NCBI GenBank assembly: GCA_963752755.1
Contig: CAVVZJ010000023.1
Span: 1-63,547, forward strand
Source of the DNA: CAVVZJ01 sp963752755
GTDB lineage: Bacteria; Planctomycetota; Planctomycetia; Isosphaerales; Isosphaeraceae
Direction of reading: 5' to 3'
DNA length: 63,547 nucleotides
Below the pieces are notes generated by a model that was not told where the DNA came from, searched no databases, and worked only from the letters and a program-made list of their open reading frames with translations. Of this stretch, positions 46,593 to 54,450 are shown piece by piece (the first letter of the stretch is position 1; each line of letters starts with the position of its first letter). The position numbers and the translations under genes were made by a program.

Positions 46593-47651
46593 ATGTTTCT
46601 CAACCTACATCGATACGGGCTCGGCGTGGCGGCTCTGCTGCTGACGGCCGGGCTCACCACACCCGCTTCAGCCCAGGACCGAGACCAGGGAGACCAGGGC
46701 GACGCGGACCAGCCCACGACGCGGTCGCAAGGTCGACAGCCGGGACGCTCTGCCCAGAACCGAGGCCAGGGCCGCCAGCGCGGCCAGTCCGGCCAAACCG
46801 ACGTGCGACTCGTGCCCGAGGGCTGGGTCCGTGTCGGCACGGACACCGACGGCGACGGCCGGTTTGACCGGGTCGAGACGATCTACGTCTTCGATCTCGA
46901 AGAGGCGCGCGCCCGTAGTGCCAGCCGTCGCCAGGGTGGCCAGGATCAGGGGCAGTCGCAGAATGTCCACATTGAGGGCAAGGTCCGCGACATGATGACC
47001 CACCGCCTGGCCGGCATGGGCGAGGATCACCAGTTTGCCCGCGTCGAGACCGAGAGCGGCCGGACCGCCAAGGTGGACCTCGGTCCGAAGTCGCAGGTCT
47101 CCGAGCTCAACCTGAAGGACGGCGACAAGATCACCGTCACCGGCACGCGTGGCACGATCAACGACCGTGGCGTGCTGATGGCCGCCAAGGTGGAGAAGGG
47201 CGACCAGTCGGTGACTCTTAAATGGCCGCACGACCGCAACTTCACCCGCGTCCGCGGCGAGATCCTCCGCACCCGGACCTCCAAGTTCCGCAACCGCGAC
47301 GGTGAGCACGTCGTGGCCCAGATGCGGCTCCGGAGCGGTCGGACCGCCGACGTGATCCTCGGTCCAAAGTCCCAGCTTTCCGACGTGGACCTGGAAGAGG
47401 GCTCCCGCCTTTCACTGCTGGTCCACCCCGGCCGGCTCAACGGCAACTCCGCCTTCGTTGCCGACGCGATCCGCTGCGGCGATCAGACGATTCAGATCGA
47501 GCGCGAGAGCAGCAAAGGGCGACTCAATTCCGTCACGTCCCGTTCGAACAACCAGGGCAGCGAGGACTCGTCCTCCAATCGCAACAGTGGGAAGGTCGAA
47601 GACGGTGTCCATCAAACCAGCAATTCCCGGGATGGAGGCGATCAGCCCTGA
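46593..47651 (+). CDS. Secreted protein with two OB-like repeat domains
   Basis: 352 residues; AGGAG precedes the ATG. Signal peptide LHRYGLGVAALLLTAGLTTPASAQ. A Gln/Gly/Arg/Asp-rich linker (~30-75) is followed by DTDGDGRFDRVETIYVFDLEEA, an EF-hand-like loop. Two homologous ~85-residue domains follow: 'VHIEGKVRDMMTHRLAGMGEDHQFARVETESGRTAKVDLGPKSQVSELNLKDGDKITVTGTRGTINDRGVLMAAKVEKG' and 'TRVRGEILRTRTSKFRNRDGEHVVAQMRLRSGRTADVILGPKSQLSDVDLEEGSRLSLLVHPGRLNGNSAFVADAIRCG'. The shared GPKSQxSxxxLxxG suggests an OB-type barrel. A Ser/Asn tail ends it. Function unknown. Confidence 0.65.
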   Translation: MFLNLHRYGLGVAALLLTAGLTTPASAQDRDQGDQGDADQPTTRSQGRQPGRSAQNRGQGRQRGQSGQTDVRLVPEGWVRVGTDTDGDGRFDRVETIYVFDLEEARARSASRRQGGQDQGQSQNVHIEGKVRDMMTHRLAGMGEDHQFARVETESGRTAKVDLGPKSQVSELNLKDGDKITVTGTRGTINDRGVLMAAKVEKGDQSVTLKWPHDRNFTRVRGEILRTRTSKFRNRDGEHVVAQMRLRSGRTADVILGPKSQLSDVDLEEGSRLSLLVHPGRLNGNSAFVADAIRCGDQTIQIERESSKGRLNSVTSRSNNQGSEDSSSNRNSGKVEDGVHQTSNSRDGGDQP

Positions 47652-47683
47652 TCTCCATCGAGGTTGAGAAAACCGATCCGACG

Positions 47684-47717
47684 ACGCCCCGCACCTTGAT
47701 CCGAGGCCGCGGGGCGT
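47684..47717. terminator. Hairpin between convergent genes
   Basis: ACGCCCCGC (47684-47692) pairs perfectly with GCGGGGCGT (47709-47717). It lies 33 bp past the OB-repeat gene and 29 bp past the end of the convergent isochorismatase gene, so it can serve both. A short T-rich 'gttttgg' follows on the plus strand. Confidence 0.5.
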
Positions 47718-47745
47718 TGGCGCGTTTTGGGTTGAGGAGAACGGA

Positions 47746-48831
47746 TCAACGCTTCGCCAGGGGCCGGACCCACGAAGTCTGCGTGATGAACAGGTTCAAG
47801 GAGGCGAACGAGACGGCCGCTGTTGTTGCGAACCGAGGCGTCGGGTGGGCGGGGAAGGTGGCGATGGTGGCGTCGCCGACGAGGAAGACGTCGAAGTCTT
47901 GCCGAAGGTTCTTGTAACCCGCCGTTGTCTCGCAGACGCACATGTCGGTGTTGTAGCCGGCCAGGAGAATATGCCGGATGCCCTGAGACTTCAGGTAATC
48001 GCGCAACGCAGGATAGCCCTCGCCGTCGTAGATCACCAGGTCATCGGGGGCGACCTCGATCGGCCGCATCACGGGAATCGGCAGCTCCCAGAAGCCCTTC
48101 GGATCGTACTTCGGACCGGCATCCAGACCGGAGAAGTTCTTGAAGTAATCGACCGTCGGCGTCTCCGACGACACCGCGAAGGCCGGTGACAAGGGCTCGC
48201 CGCGATAGACGAAGCTCTCCAGTTTGCTCCTCAGTTCCCGTTGTCCCTGCTCGCGATCGGAGGCGGCGGGTGTGCTGCGGTAGGAGCGGTAAAGCTTCTT
48301 GCGGATCGGGTCTTCGGTGCCGGGAAGGCTGTAGGCGACGAGGGCCACCTTGCCACGCCATGCTTTCAGGAACGGGTCGATCACGGTGGCGGCATGGTCG
48401 AGGACGATCCGGTTCTTCTCCGGAGTGCACTGAAACGCCGCGCCGGCCGGCTCGGGCGTGTTCCACCCCTGGCCGTCGTCGATTCCCCAGGGATGGACCA
48501 CGATGATGGCCGTCCGGTCGGCCCTCAGACGGTTCGGCACCTCGACGATCCCGCGGGCATTGTACGACCATCGCCAGGCCCGCACTGTGATGTCGGCGTC
48601 GGGGTCGTCCACCAGCACTGGCGACACGAACCGGTTGGTCGAGCGGATCGGCTCGACGAACTCGGGGTGATCAGCCAGGATCGGCTCGGGGTTGGCGACG
48701 GGAGTCAGGCGGTTCTCGTAGATCCGCGTCTCGCCCGAGTTTTTCCCGTTGTCCCCGGCGATCGACGCCGTGGCAAGCCCCCACACGGCCAGCGCAAACG
48801 CGGCCCCTCCGATTGCGAGCTTCCTCGACAT
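47746..48831 (-). CDS. Exported isochorismatase-fold cysteine hydrolase
   Basis: About 361 residues from ATG 48831, with GGAGG 7 bases upstream. Signal peptide LAIGGAAFALAVWGLATASIAG. The isochorismatase fold is clear: ADRTAIIVVHPWGIDDGQGW (catalytic Asp region), 'KVALVAYSLPGTEDP', 'DDLVIYDGEGYPALRDYLKSQGIRHILLAGYNTDMCVCETTAGYKNLRQDFDVFLVGDATIATFPA' with the catalytic Cys in NTDMCVCETT. The N-terminal ~60 residues before the fold are an extension (ANPEPILADHPEFVEPIRSTNRFVSPVLVDDPDA). Export is unusual for this mainly cytoplasmic family but seen in planctomycetes. The substrate is probably an amide. Confidence 0.8.
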   Translation of the reverse strand: MSRKLAIGGAAFALAVWGLATASIAGDNGKNSGETRIYENRLTPVANPEPILADHPEFVEPIRSTNRFVSPVLVDDPDADITVRAWRWSYNARGIVEVPNRLRADRTAIIVVHPWGIDDGQGWNTPEPAGAAFQCTPEKNRIVLDHAATVIDPFLKAWRGKVALVAYSLPGTEDPIRKKLYRSYRSTPAASDREQGQRELRSKLESFVYRGEPLSPAFAVSSETPTVDYFKNFSGLDAGPKYDPKGFWELPIPVMRPIEVAPDDLVIYDGEGYPALRDYLKSQGIRHILLAGYNTDMCVCETTAGYKNLRQDFDVFLVGDATIATFPAHPTPRFATTAAVSFASLNLFITQTSWVRPLAKR

Positions 48832-48909
48832 GGCGGCATCCTCCGATGTGATGGGGAAAGCACGGTCGATCCCCATTCTCGGGCGAGGATCGACCTTCCG
48901 CCTCGCAGT

Positions 48910-51354
48910 TTACTCGCGTGGTGTGTCGTCCGCACCTCCCAGGGCCTCGATCAGGCGATCGAGCTTGCGATCCATCTCCCGGAGCCGACGGTCCTGGTCG
49001 TCGAGGCGACGACTGACATCCACGGCCGGTGAGGCGACGGGCTCGGAATTCGGCGAAGCGATCCCTTCAACTCTCACGCGCTTCGGCACGTTCTCCGACG
49101 CCAGCAGCGCATCCGGATCGGCGACCTCGCCCGGGGCGTACACGAGGACGCGGTCATGCTCGCGGAGCTGGTAGTTGGTGGTCGGATCGTGGCGCCGGAT
49201 GATCCCGGCGAGATCGACCGGGAGGATTTGCCGGAGTCTCGGGCCCAGCAAGGCATCGCGGACCACCTCGACGGTCGGCATGGCTTTCCGATCGTCGATC
49301 CCGCCAGCGGCGTTGATCGCGTCGATGACCGTCTCCGAACCCGTCAGCGGGAACCGGCCCGGGGACCGGACTGCGCCGAGGACGTAGTATTGCTTGCTGT
49401 TGTAACCCGCAACCTCAACCCGGACCCGCTCGGTCTGCGACGGGGCGACCCCGTCGCCAATCCCGAGCTGCTCGTCCGAGAGCCATTGTCGCAGGTGAGC
49501 AACGAGTTTCTCCTTGGCCTCGCGGACCGTCAGGCCATTCACGAACAGATCGCCATAGAAGCCGAGCGTGATGGTGCCATCCGGCCGGACGAGCCGTTCG
49601 CCGTTGATCGGATGGCCGGGCAACGGTGATTCGACCTCGACGCGGAGCAGGTCCGGCGGCTCGATGACATACAGGTCGGCCGAGTCACCGGCTGCCTGAG
49701 CGGGTTTGGGCTTTGGTTTGCCCAGGGTGGGGTTGCCGAGCCTCTCTCGCTTGATGCCGTCATCATCTCGGCGGATCTCTCGATTCTCCTCAGGTTCGTG
49801 AAGGCCACGCAGGCGTCGAAGCTGACGAAGTCGCTGGACGATTTGATCGTGGACCTCGGGTGTCTGACGGATAATCAGGCTCAGATTCAAGTAGAACGGA
49901 GTGATCGAACCCTTCGAGCGGTCCGTTGGCTTTTCGGTCGCAGAGACTTCGTCTTCGAGCCAGGAGCCGGGGGCGACGGAATCCTTGAGGAGATCGATCA
50001 GAGGCGAAAAGTCCGGTCTTGCCGCTCCAGGACGGTCCGGGGCGTGACCCTCGGGGAGCGGCGAACCTGGCGACTGCGCCACGAGATCGGCCACGTGATA
50101 GACCCTCGTGCTCAGGTTGATAATTTTCGTGATGATCAACGTTTCTCCATCGGCGACGTAGGTTAGCTGCAACGGTTGAAGTAGCCTTTTCAGAACATTC
50201 TTGAGCTTGACGTGGTGAACAGCCGTTGGGTCGATCGGTGTGTCGAGCGTCACACTGGCATCGGCCAAGAAAGATGGATCGGAGACGATATTCAGCCCGT
50301 TGACCTCGCTGATGGAGTGGATGGCCTCTCCCAGTGTCCGGCGATCGGATGCGGGTAGACTGATCGGGCGGTTCAGGATTTCTTCGAGAGCGGGGGAGGT
50401 CTGCTCCCGGGTTGGTCGAGATTGAGGTCGAGAGATTTCGATCGGATTGACCGGGTCGGCTGATCTCGGCGTCGCCGTTCGTGGTGCGTCATTTGGGACC
50501 GGCGGTCCCTCTTCCCCTGCCCCGCCCGGTTGAGGAATCAAGAGTCCCCCGGTCGCCAGCATTCCGACGGCCGCTACGCTCAGCGCGAGCATTCGCGTCT
50601 TGTGCCAGAACATTGCTCTCAAGGCTCCTTCCGCGAGGGCGGCGACCGATGCCGGGACCATCCCAGGCGCGGCCTTTGTCGCCAGGGCGACACGGACGAG
50701 AGACGGCGGCAAGGCGTGAGGGGGAAGCCACGGACCGGCGGCGAGCGTCAGGCCGCGGCGACGGAGCCGGTCGCGGAGGCGGTCGCGGGCGCGGGCGAGG
50801 CGACCGCGCACGGTCCCGACGGGCCAGTTCAGCCGCGCGGCGGCCTGCTCGTGCGTCAGGCCCTCCAGGTAGCAGAGCACGATCGGGGCCCGATAGCTGG
50901 CCGGCAGCCGGTCGATCTCGGTGTGCAAGGCGGCCCGATCCAGGTCGGCGGCCAAGTCCGGCTCGAATGCTTCGGGCCGGCGCGCGGCCGGGGCCTGACG
51001 CTCGCGGTCGCGATGGCGAGCGACTCGGGCGCGGGTCCTGGCTGCGACCCGGCGGGCGACCCCGTGCAACCAGGGACCTACCGAGGCGCCCCTTCGAATC
51101 GACCCGGCCCGCCGGAGCAGGACCAGGAAGGTCGCCTGGAACGCGTCCTGCGCCTCGTGGGGATCGGCCAGCACGTCGCGGCAGACCCGAAGGACCATCG
51201 GTCCGTGCCGGATGACCAGGGCCTCGAAGGCGACCTCGTCGCCGCGGTCGGAGAACCGCATCAGCAATTCTTCGTCAGTCAAGGCCGCCGCGGTCCCGAA
51301 GTGGTAGAGGGCGTGGACTTCCCGAGCGATCAGGCGGGACTGAGTACTGGCCAT
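48910..51354 (-). CDS. ECF sigma factor fused through a TM helix to a polysaccharide-export domain
   Basis: 814 residues from ATG 51354 (GGGGAG upstream). Residues ~25-195 are an ECF sigma-70 factor: region 2 'DEVAFEALVIRHGPMVLRVCRDVLADPHEAQDAFQATFLVLLRR' and region 4 'LPASYRAPIVLCYLEGLTHEQAAARLNWPVGTVRGRLARARDRL'. A membrane helix is at ~253-272 (RMLALSVAAVGMLATGGLLI). Outside it lies an STN/secretin-like unit (~320-425: RTLGEAIHSISEVNGLNIV ... NVLKRLLQPLQLTYVADGETLIIT). The last part (~540-750) is Wza-type: 'YVIEPPDLLRVEVESPLPG', 'LVRPDGTITLGFYGDLFVNGLTVREAKEKLV', then SLBB-like 'YVLGAVRSPGRFPLTGSETVIDAINAAGG'. One uninterrupted frame. A short coiled coil ends it. Confidence 0.8.
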   Translation of the reverse strand: MASTQSRLIAREVHALYHFGTAAALTDEELLMRFSDRGDEVAFEALVIRHGPMVLRVCRDVLADPHEAQDAFQATFLVLLRRAGSIRRGASVGPWLHGVARRVAARTRARVARHRDRERQAPAARRPEAFEPDLAADLDRAALHTEIDRLPASYRAPIVLCYLEGLTHEQAAARLNWPVGTVRGRLARARDRLRDRLRRRGLTLAAGPWLPPHALPPSLVRVALATKAAPGMVPASVAALAEGALRAMFWHKTRMLALSVAAVGMLATGGLLIPQPGGAGEEGPPVPNDAPRTATPRSADPVNPIEISRPQSRPTREQTSPALEEILNRPISLPASDRRTLGEAIHSISEVNGLNIVSDPSFLADASVTLDTPIDPTAVHHVKLKNVLKRLLQPLQLTYVADGETLIITKIINLSTRVYHVADLVAQSPGSPLPEGHAPDRPGAARPDFSPLIDLLKDSVAPGSWLEDEVSATEKPTDRSKGSITPFYLNLSLIIRQTPEVHDQIVQRLRQLRRLRGLHEPEENREIRRDDDGIKRERLGNPTLGKPKPKPAQAAGDSADLYVIEPPDLLRVEVESPLPGHPINGERLVRPDGTITLGFYGDLFVNGLTVREAKEKLVAHLRQWLSDEQLGIGDGVAPSQTERVRVEVAGYNSKQYYVLGAVRSPGRFPLTGSETVIDAINAAGGIDDRKAMPTVEVVRDALLGPRLRQILPVDLAGIIRRHDPTTNYQLREHDRVLVYAPGEVADPDALLASENVPKRVRVEGIASPNSEPVASPAVDVSRRLDDQDRRLREMDRKLDRLIEALGGADDTPRE

Positions 51355-51767
51355 CCGTGGTCTCCCCTGCGTGATTGTCAATGTTCTCGATGTCCGTTCT
51401 CCAGGTAGTGCCCCGAGTCGGCGGGAACCAATACAACTTTTTTCCGGATTGGTCGCAAGGAGCGTGACTGCGAACGAGCTTGCGCGGGCGATTCCCTGGC
51501 GTTGCGCGGCTGCGAATCCCGGGCCCGGCAGGAAATCACTAAGAATGCAAGAGGCAGATAGTACGTCAAGAGATGTGGCGATTGCAGGCCGTGCATCCCC
51601 GCTCCCGTCTGGCGGTCGGCACTGGCGTTGCAAGGCGAGAGGGGCGTGTCTGGTGGCCGGCGGAGACCGTTGTGGAACGGTCTGCTCACTGTCGGCCGCG
51701 AGATCGACCTGATGGGAGGACCGTGGAACCCCGAGGTCGATCCAGTGAAAGTTTGAGGAGGATGAAT
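51355..51767. other. Divergent intergenic region
   Basis: 413 bp between the sigma-factor fusion (minus) and the EF-hand gene (plus). It contains an AT-richer stretch with a T6 run near 51430 and several short open frames without motifs. Likely holds both promoters, possibly an ECF-type one for autoregulation. I cannot define boxes. Confidence 0.35.
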
Positions 51768-52707
51768 ATGATGAGGCATTGGATGAAGGGTCTCGCCGCG
51801 CTGGGCCTTGGCCTGATCGCGTCGGCTGGCGTGGCCCGTGCCCAGAACCCGCCCGCCGCTCCCGCTCGCACCGAGCGCCCGCAGGGCATCGAGATCAACC
51901 GCATGCCCGGCGACATTCCCGGTCCGATCGACTCACTGCATGATGTTCAGGACTCGGCCCGCATGGCTTTCATGATGGCCGATCAGAACCATGATGGCCT
52001 GATCTCCCAGCCCGAGGCTACCGACGCCGGCAACCTGCTGGTCGGCGGATTCTTCTTCGCGGCTGACACCAACGGTGATGGCACCGTGAGCAAGGACGAG
52101 GTCCAGAGCGCCCGCGAGAAGCTCCTGCGGCAGAACCCAATCCTGCGGTTCGCCCTGCAGCGGGCCAAGGCGCCCGAACGACCCGAATACGCTCGGCGGC
52201 ACCGAGGCATTCCGCAACGTCGCCAACCTGCTCGACTCCAACAACGACCAGAAGCTCCAGGCTAGCGAGGTTCGCCAGGCCGTGACCTCGGCCGTGCAGG
52301 GCATGTTTGCGGTGGCCGACACCAACCGCGACAACCAGCTTAGCCCCACCGAGATGAACGCCGCCGTCTATGGGCTGGCCCGCGCCGCCGTGCAGGCGAG
52401 CTTCCAGCAGGCCGACGCTGACAACAACGGCGCGCTCAGCAAGGCGGAGTTTGACAAGGCTCTCACCGAACCCGCCCACTCCGTCTTCGACATCCTCGAC
52501 GCCAACCTCGACGGCCAGTTGACCGTCCAGGAGCTCGACCGTGCCGGCCGGGTGATCGCGAATCAGCTCCAGATGTTCACAATCCCCATCGCGGAGAACT
52601 CCCCCGAGCGGCTGATCGAGACCGGCCGCCGGCCCGATGAGGTCGCCCCGACTCCGGGCGCTCGCGTCAATCCCGCCACCCCGGCGACGCCCCGCCGCCC
52701 TCAATGA
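51768..52707 (+). CDS. Secreted six-EF-hand calcium-binding protein, one frameshift
   Basis: About 312 residues after repair. The ATG at 51768 is preferred (GAGGAGG 6 bases upstream); the ATG at 51762 touches it. Signal peptide MKGLAALGLGLIASAGVARAQ. EF loops in order: DQNHDGLISQPE, DTNGDGTVSKDE, then after a one-base repair near 52180, DSNNDQKLQASE, DTNRDNQLSPTE, DADNNGALSKAE and DANLDGQLTVQE. The repaired join reads AKAPNDPNTLGGTEAFRNVANLL. The third and fourth loops lack the Gly at position 6 and may bind poorly. A Pro-rich tail ends the protein. Extracytoplasmic calcium-dependent role inferred. Confidence 0.75.
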
Positions 52708-52750
52708 TGACGCGCTGACGCGAACCGCATTTTGAACTGATGGTTGCGAT

Positions 52751-52789
52751 GCCCCGTTGTGCCTCCTTCAACCCGAGGCACAGCGGGGC
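52751..52789. terminator. Strong hairpin between convergent genes
   Basis: GCCCCGTTGTGCCTC (52751-52765) pairs with GAGGCACAGCGGGGC (52775-52789) over 15 bp with a single G-T wobble. ATTTT follows on the plus strand. It lies 44 bp after the EF-hand gene and 60 bp before the end of the convergent GH13 gene. Confidence 0.65.
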
Positions 52790-52848
52790 CTCTGCCATTT
52801 CCGGTCTTCAGAATCGAACATACTGGAAGGTGAGCTGCCGGCCTCTCG

Positions 52849-54363
52849 TCAGGATGGGTCCATTAAGAAGATATGATGGCCCCAGGCTGGCATGTCCAGG
52901 TAAAGCCCGCGCTCGGCAAGGTCGCCGCCGTCGCGATCGAAGTGGTCGGGCCCAAGCAGGTCATAAAGTCGGAAGGTTTGGCCGCACAGGTCGGCGATAG
53001 GGAGGTTGACATAGCACTGGCCGTGCGTCGGGCCGAAGTTAATCGTCACGAGAAGCCGGCGCGGGTTGTTCGCTTCGATTTCCCAGAGGAATCCGAGGAA
53101 CTGGTCTGAAGTGGGATTGCCGTCCCAGGCCGGGCGGACCTCGAGCAGTCGCCAGGAGCCGCGGCGGGGCTCATCGCGACGAAGAGCGGCGAGTAACTGG
53201 TCGTAGAAGGCGGCCAGTTCGGCATCGGGCGTCTCGATCGGTCGGCGGCCGAGGTGCATTGAGACCTTCGCGCGACGACCTTCGAGCTGGCCCTCCTGAA
53301 AAAACCGCATTCCTGGCGTGAAAAAGGTCGCGACCGCCGCCGCCCTGTGGCTTGCGTGTGGGAAGACGTTGGCAGCGCGGGGCTCATCGTGGTTCTCAAG
53401 AAAGCGGCAGAGGTGATCCTGGTAATCGAGTCCAGCGCGGAGGTGGTCACGCACGGGTCCGGCGTGGCCCTCGCGGAGGCGATCGTAGAGACGCTTGTCG
53501 TAGCAGAATTCAAACCCCTGCTGTTGGAGGGTCCATTCTAGATCCCAGTAGGCTTCGGCCAGGAAGAGGAAGTCGGGATGCCGGTTTTTGACCTGCTGGA
53601 TTGCCTCGGGCCAGAACGGCTCATCGATGGGCCGGGTGCCATCGGCCGGATTCGATCGCTCGCCCCAGGTCTGGAGGAAGACATCGGGCAGGATGAGCAT
53701 CGCCATGTCGCAACGCACGCCGTCGCATGCCGCCGCGATCTTGAGCAACTCACCAAGCATCATGGCGCGGAGGCCGGGATGGCGGTAGTTGAGCTGGAAC
53801 GTGTCAGGCCAGCCAGGAAAGTATGGGTCGCGTCCGTGTGCGAGGATGACCGGGCCGTGCCGCGTCTCGACGCGCTGGTAATTCTGCGGCTCGCGAACGA
53901 GGTCGTCATCCGTTCCCTGGATGTAATACTGCGGGCACATGGCGACCCAGGGGTGATCGAGCCCGGTGTGGTTCGGCACAAAGTCGAGCATCAGCCGCAG
54001 GCCGCGATCATGCAGGCGACGGCGCAGCCGAGTCAGTGCTGCGGCGTCGCCGAAATCGGGGTTGGGTGCGTACTCGATGATGGCGAATGGTGAGCCGCAG
54101 ATATCGCTTTCTCGGCAATCGGGTAGGTCGGCAAGGTAGCCATTGCGCCAGTGAGACTGAGACCGCGAGACGGCCCGGCCTGAGGGGCCGGTGGCCCAGA
54201 CGCCGAGGAGCCAGACCCAGTCGAAGCCGAGGTCGCGGAGCCGGTCGAGCGTCGCGTCGGACACGTGGTCGAGCGTCGCAGGATGGCCCAGAGACGTGGT
54301 CAGCTCGCCGATGAGGATTCGGGTGTTGGTCTGATACAGCGAGGGATACCGGACACCGGTCAT
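52849..54363 (-). CDS. Cytoplasmic GH13 alpha-amylase family enzyme
   Basis: 504 residues, no signal peptide. It starts MTGVRYPSLYQTNTRILIGELT. GH13 regions: 'FDWVWLLGVWATGPSG'; I MLDFVPNHTGLDHPW; II CDGVRCDMAMLILPD (Asp nucleophile); III FLFLAEAYWDLEW (Glu); IV RFLENHDEPRAANVF. The C-terminal beta domain ends 'LYLDMPAWGHHIFLMDPS'. The short barrel resembles maltosyltransferase/GlgE-like or trehalose-type members more than secreted alpha-amylases; specificity is not assigned. It lies 88 bp downstream of an RbsA-type ATPase on the same strand, so it may process an imported glucoside. Confidence 0.85.
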   Translation of the reverse strand: MTGVRYPSLYQTNTRILIGELTTSLGHPATLDHVSDATLDRLRDLGFDWVWLLGVWATGPSGRAVSRSQSHWRNGYLADLPDCRESDICGSPFAIIEYAPNPDFGDAAALTRLRRRLHDRGLRLMLDFVPNHTGLDHPWVAMCPQYYIQGTDDDLVREPQNYQRVETRHGPVILAHGRDPYFPGWPDTFQLNYRHPGLRAMMLGELLKIAAACDGVRCDMAMLILPDVFLQTWGERSNPADGTRPIDEPFWPEAIQQVKNRHPDFLFLAEAYWDLEWTLQQQGFEFCYDKRLYDRLREGHAGPVRDHLRAGLDYQDHLCRFLENHDEPRAANVFPHASHRAAAVATFFTPGMRFFQEGQLEGRRAKVSMHLGRRPIETPDAELAAFYDQLLAALRRDEPRRGSWRLLEVRPAWDGNPTSDQFLGFLWEIEANNPRRLLVTINFGPTHGQCYVNLPIADLCGQTFRLYDLLGPDHFDRDGGDLAERGLYLDMPAWGHHIFLMDPS

Positions 54364-54450
54364 GGGGTCCCGCCTTGTAGCGAATCGACGCGCGCCGGGG
54401 GCAAATTCTTATGACACCACGGAATCCTACCACACAGGCACGGTTGCGGC

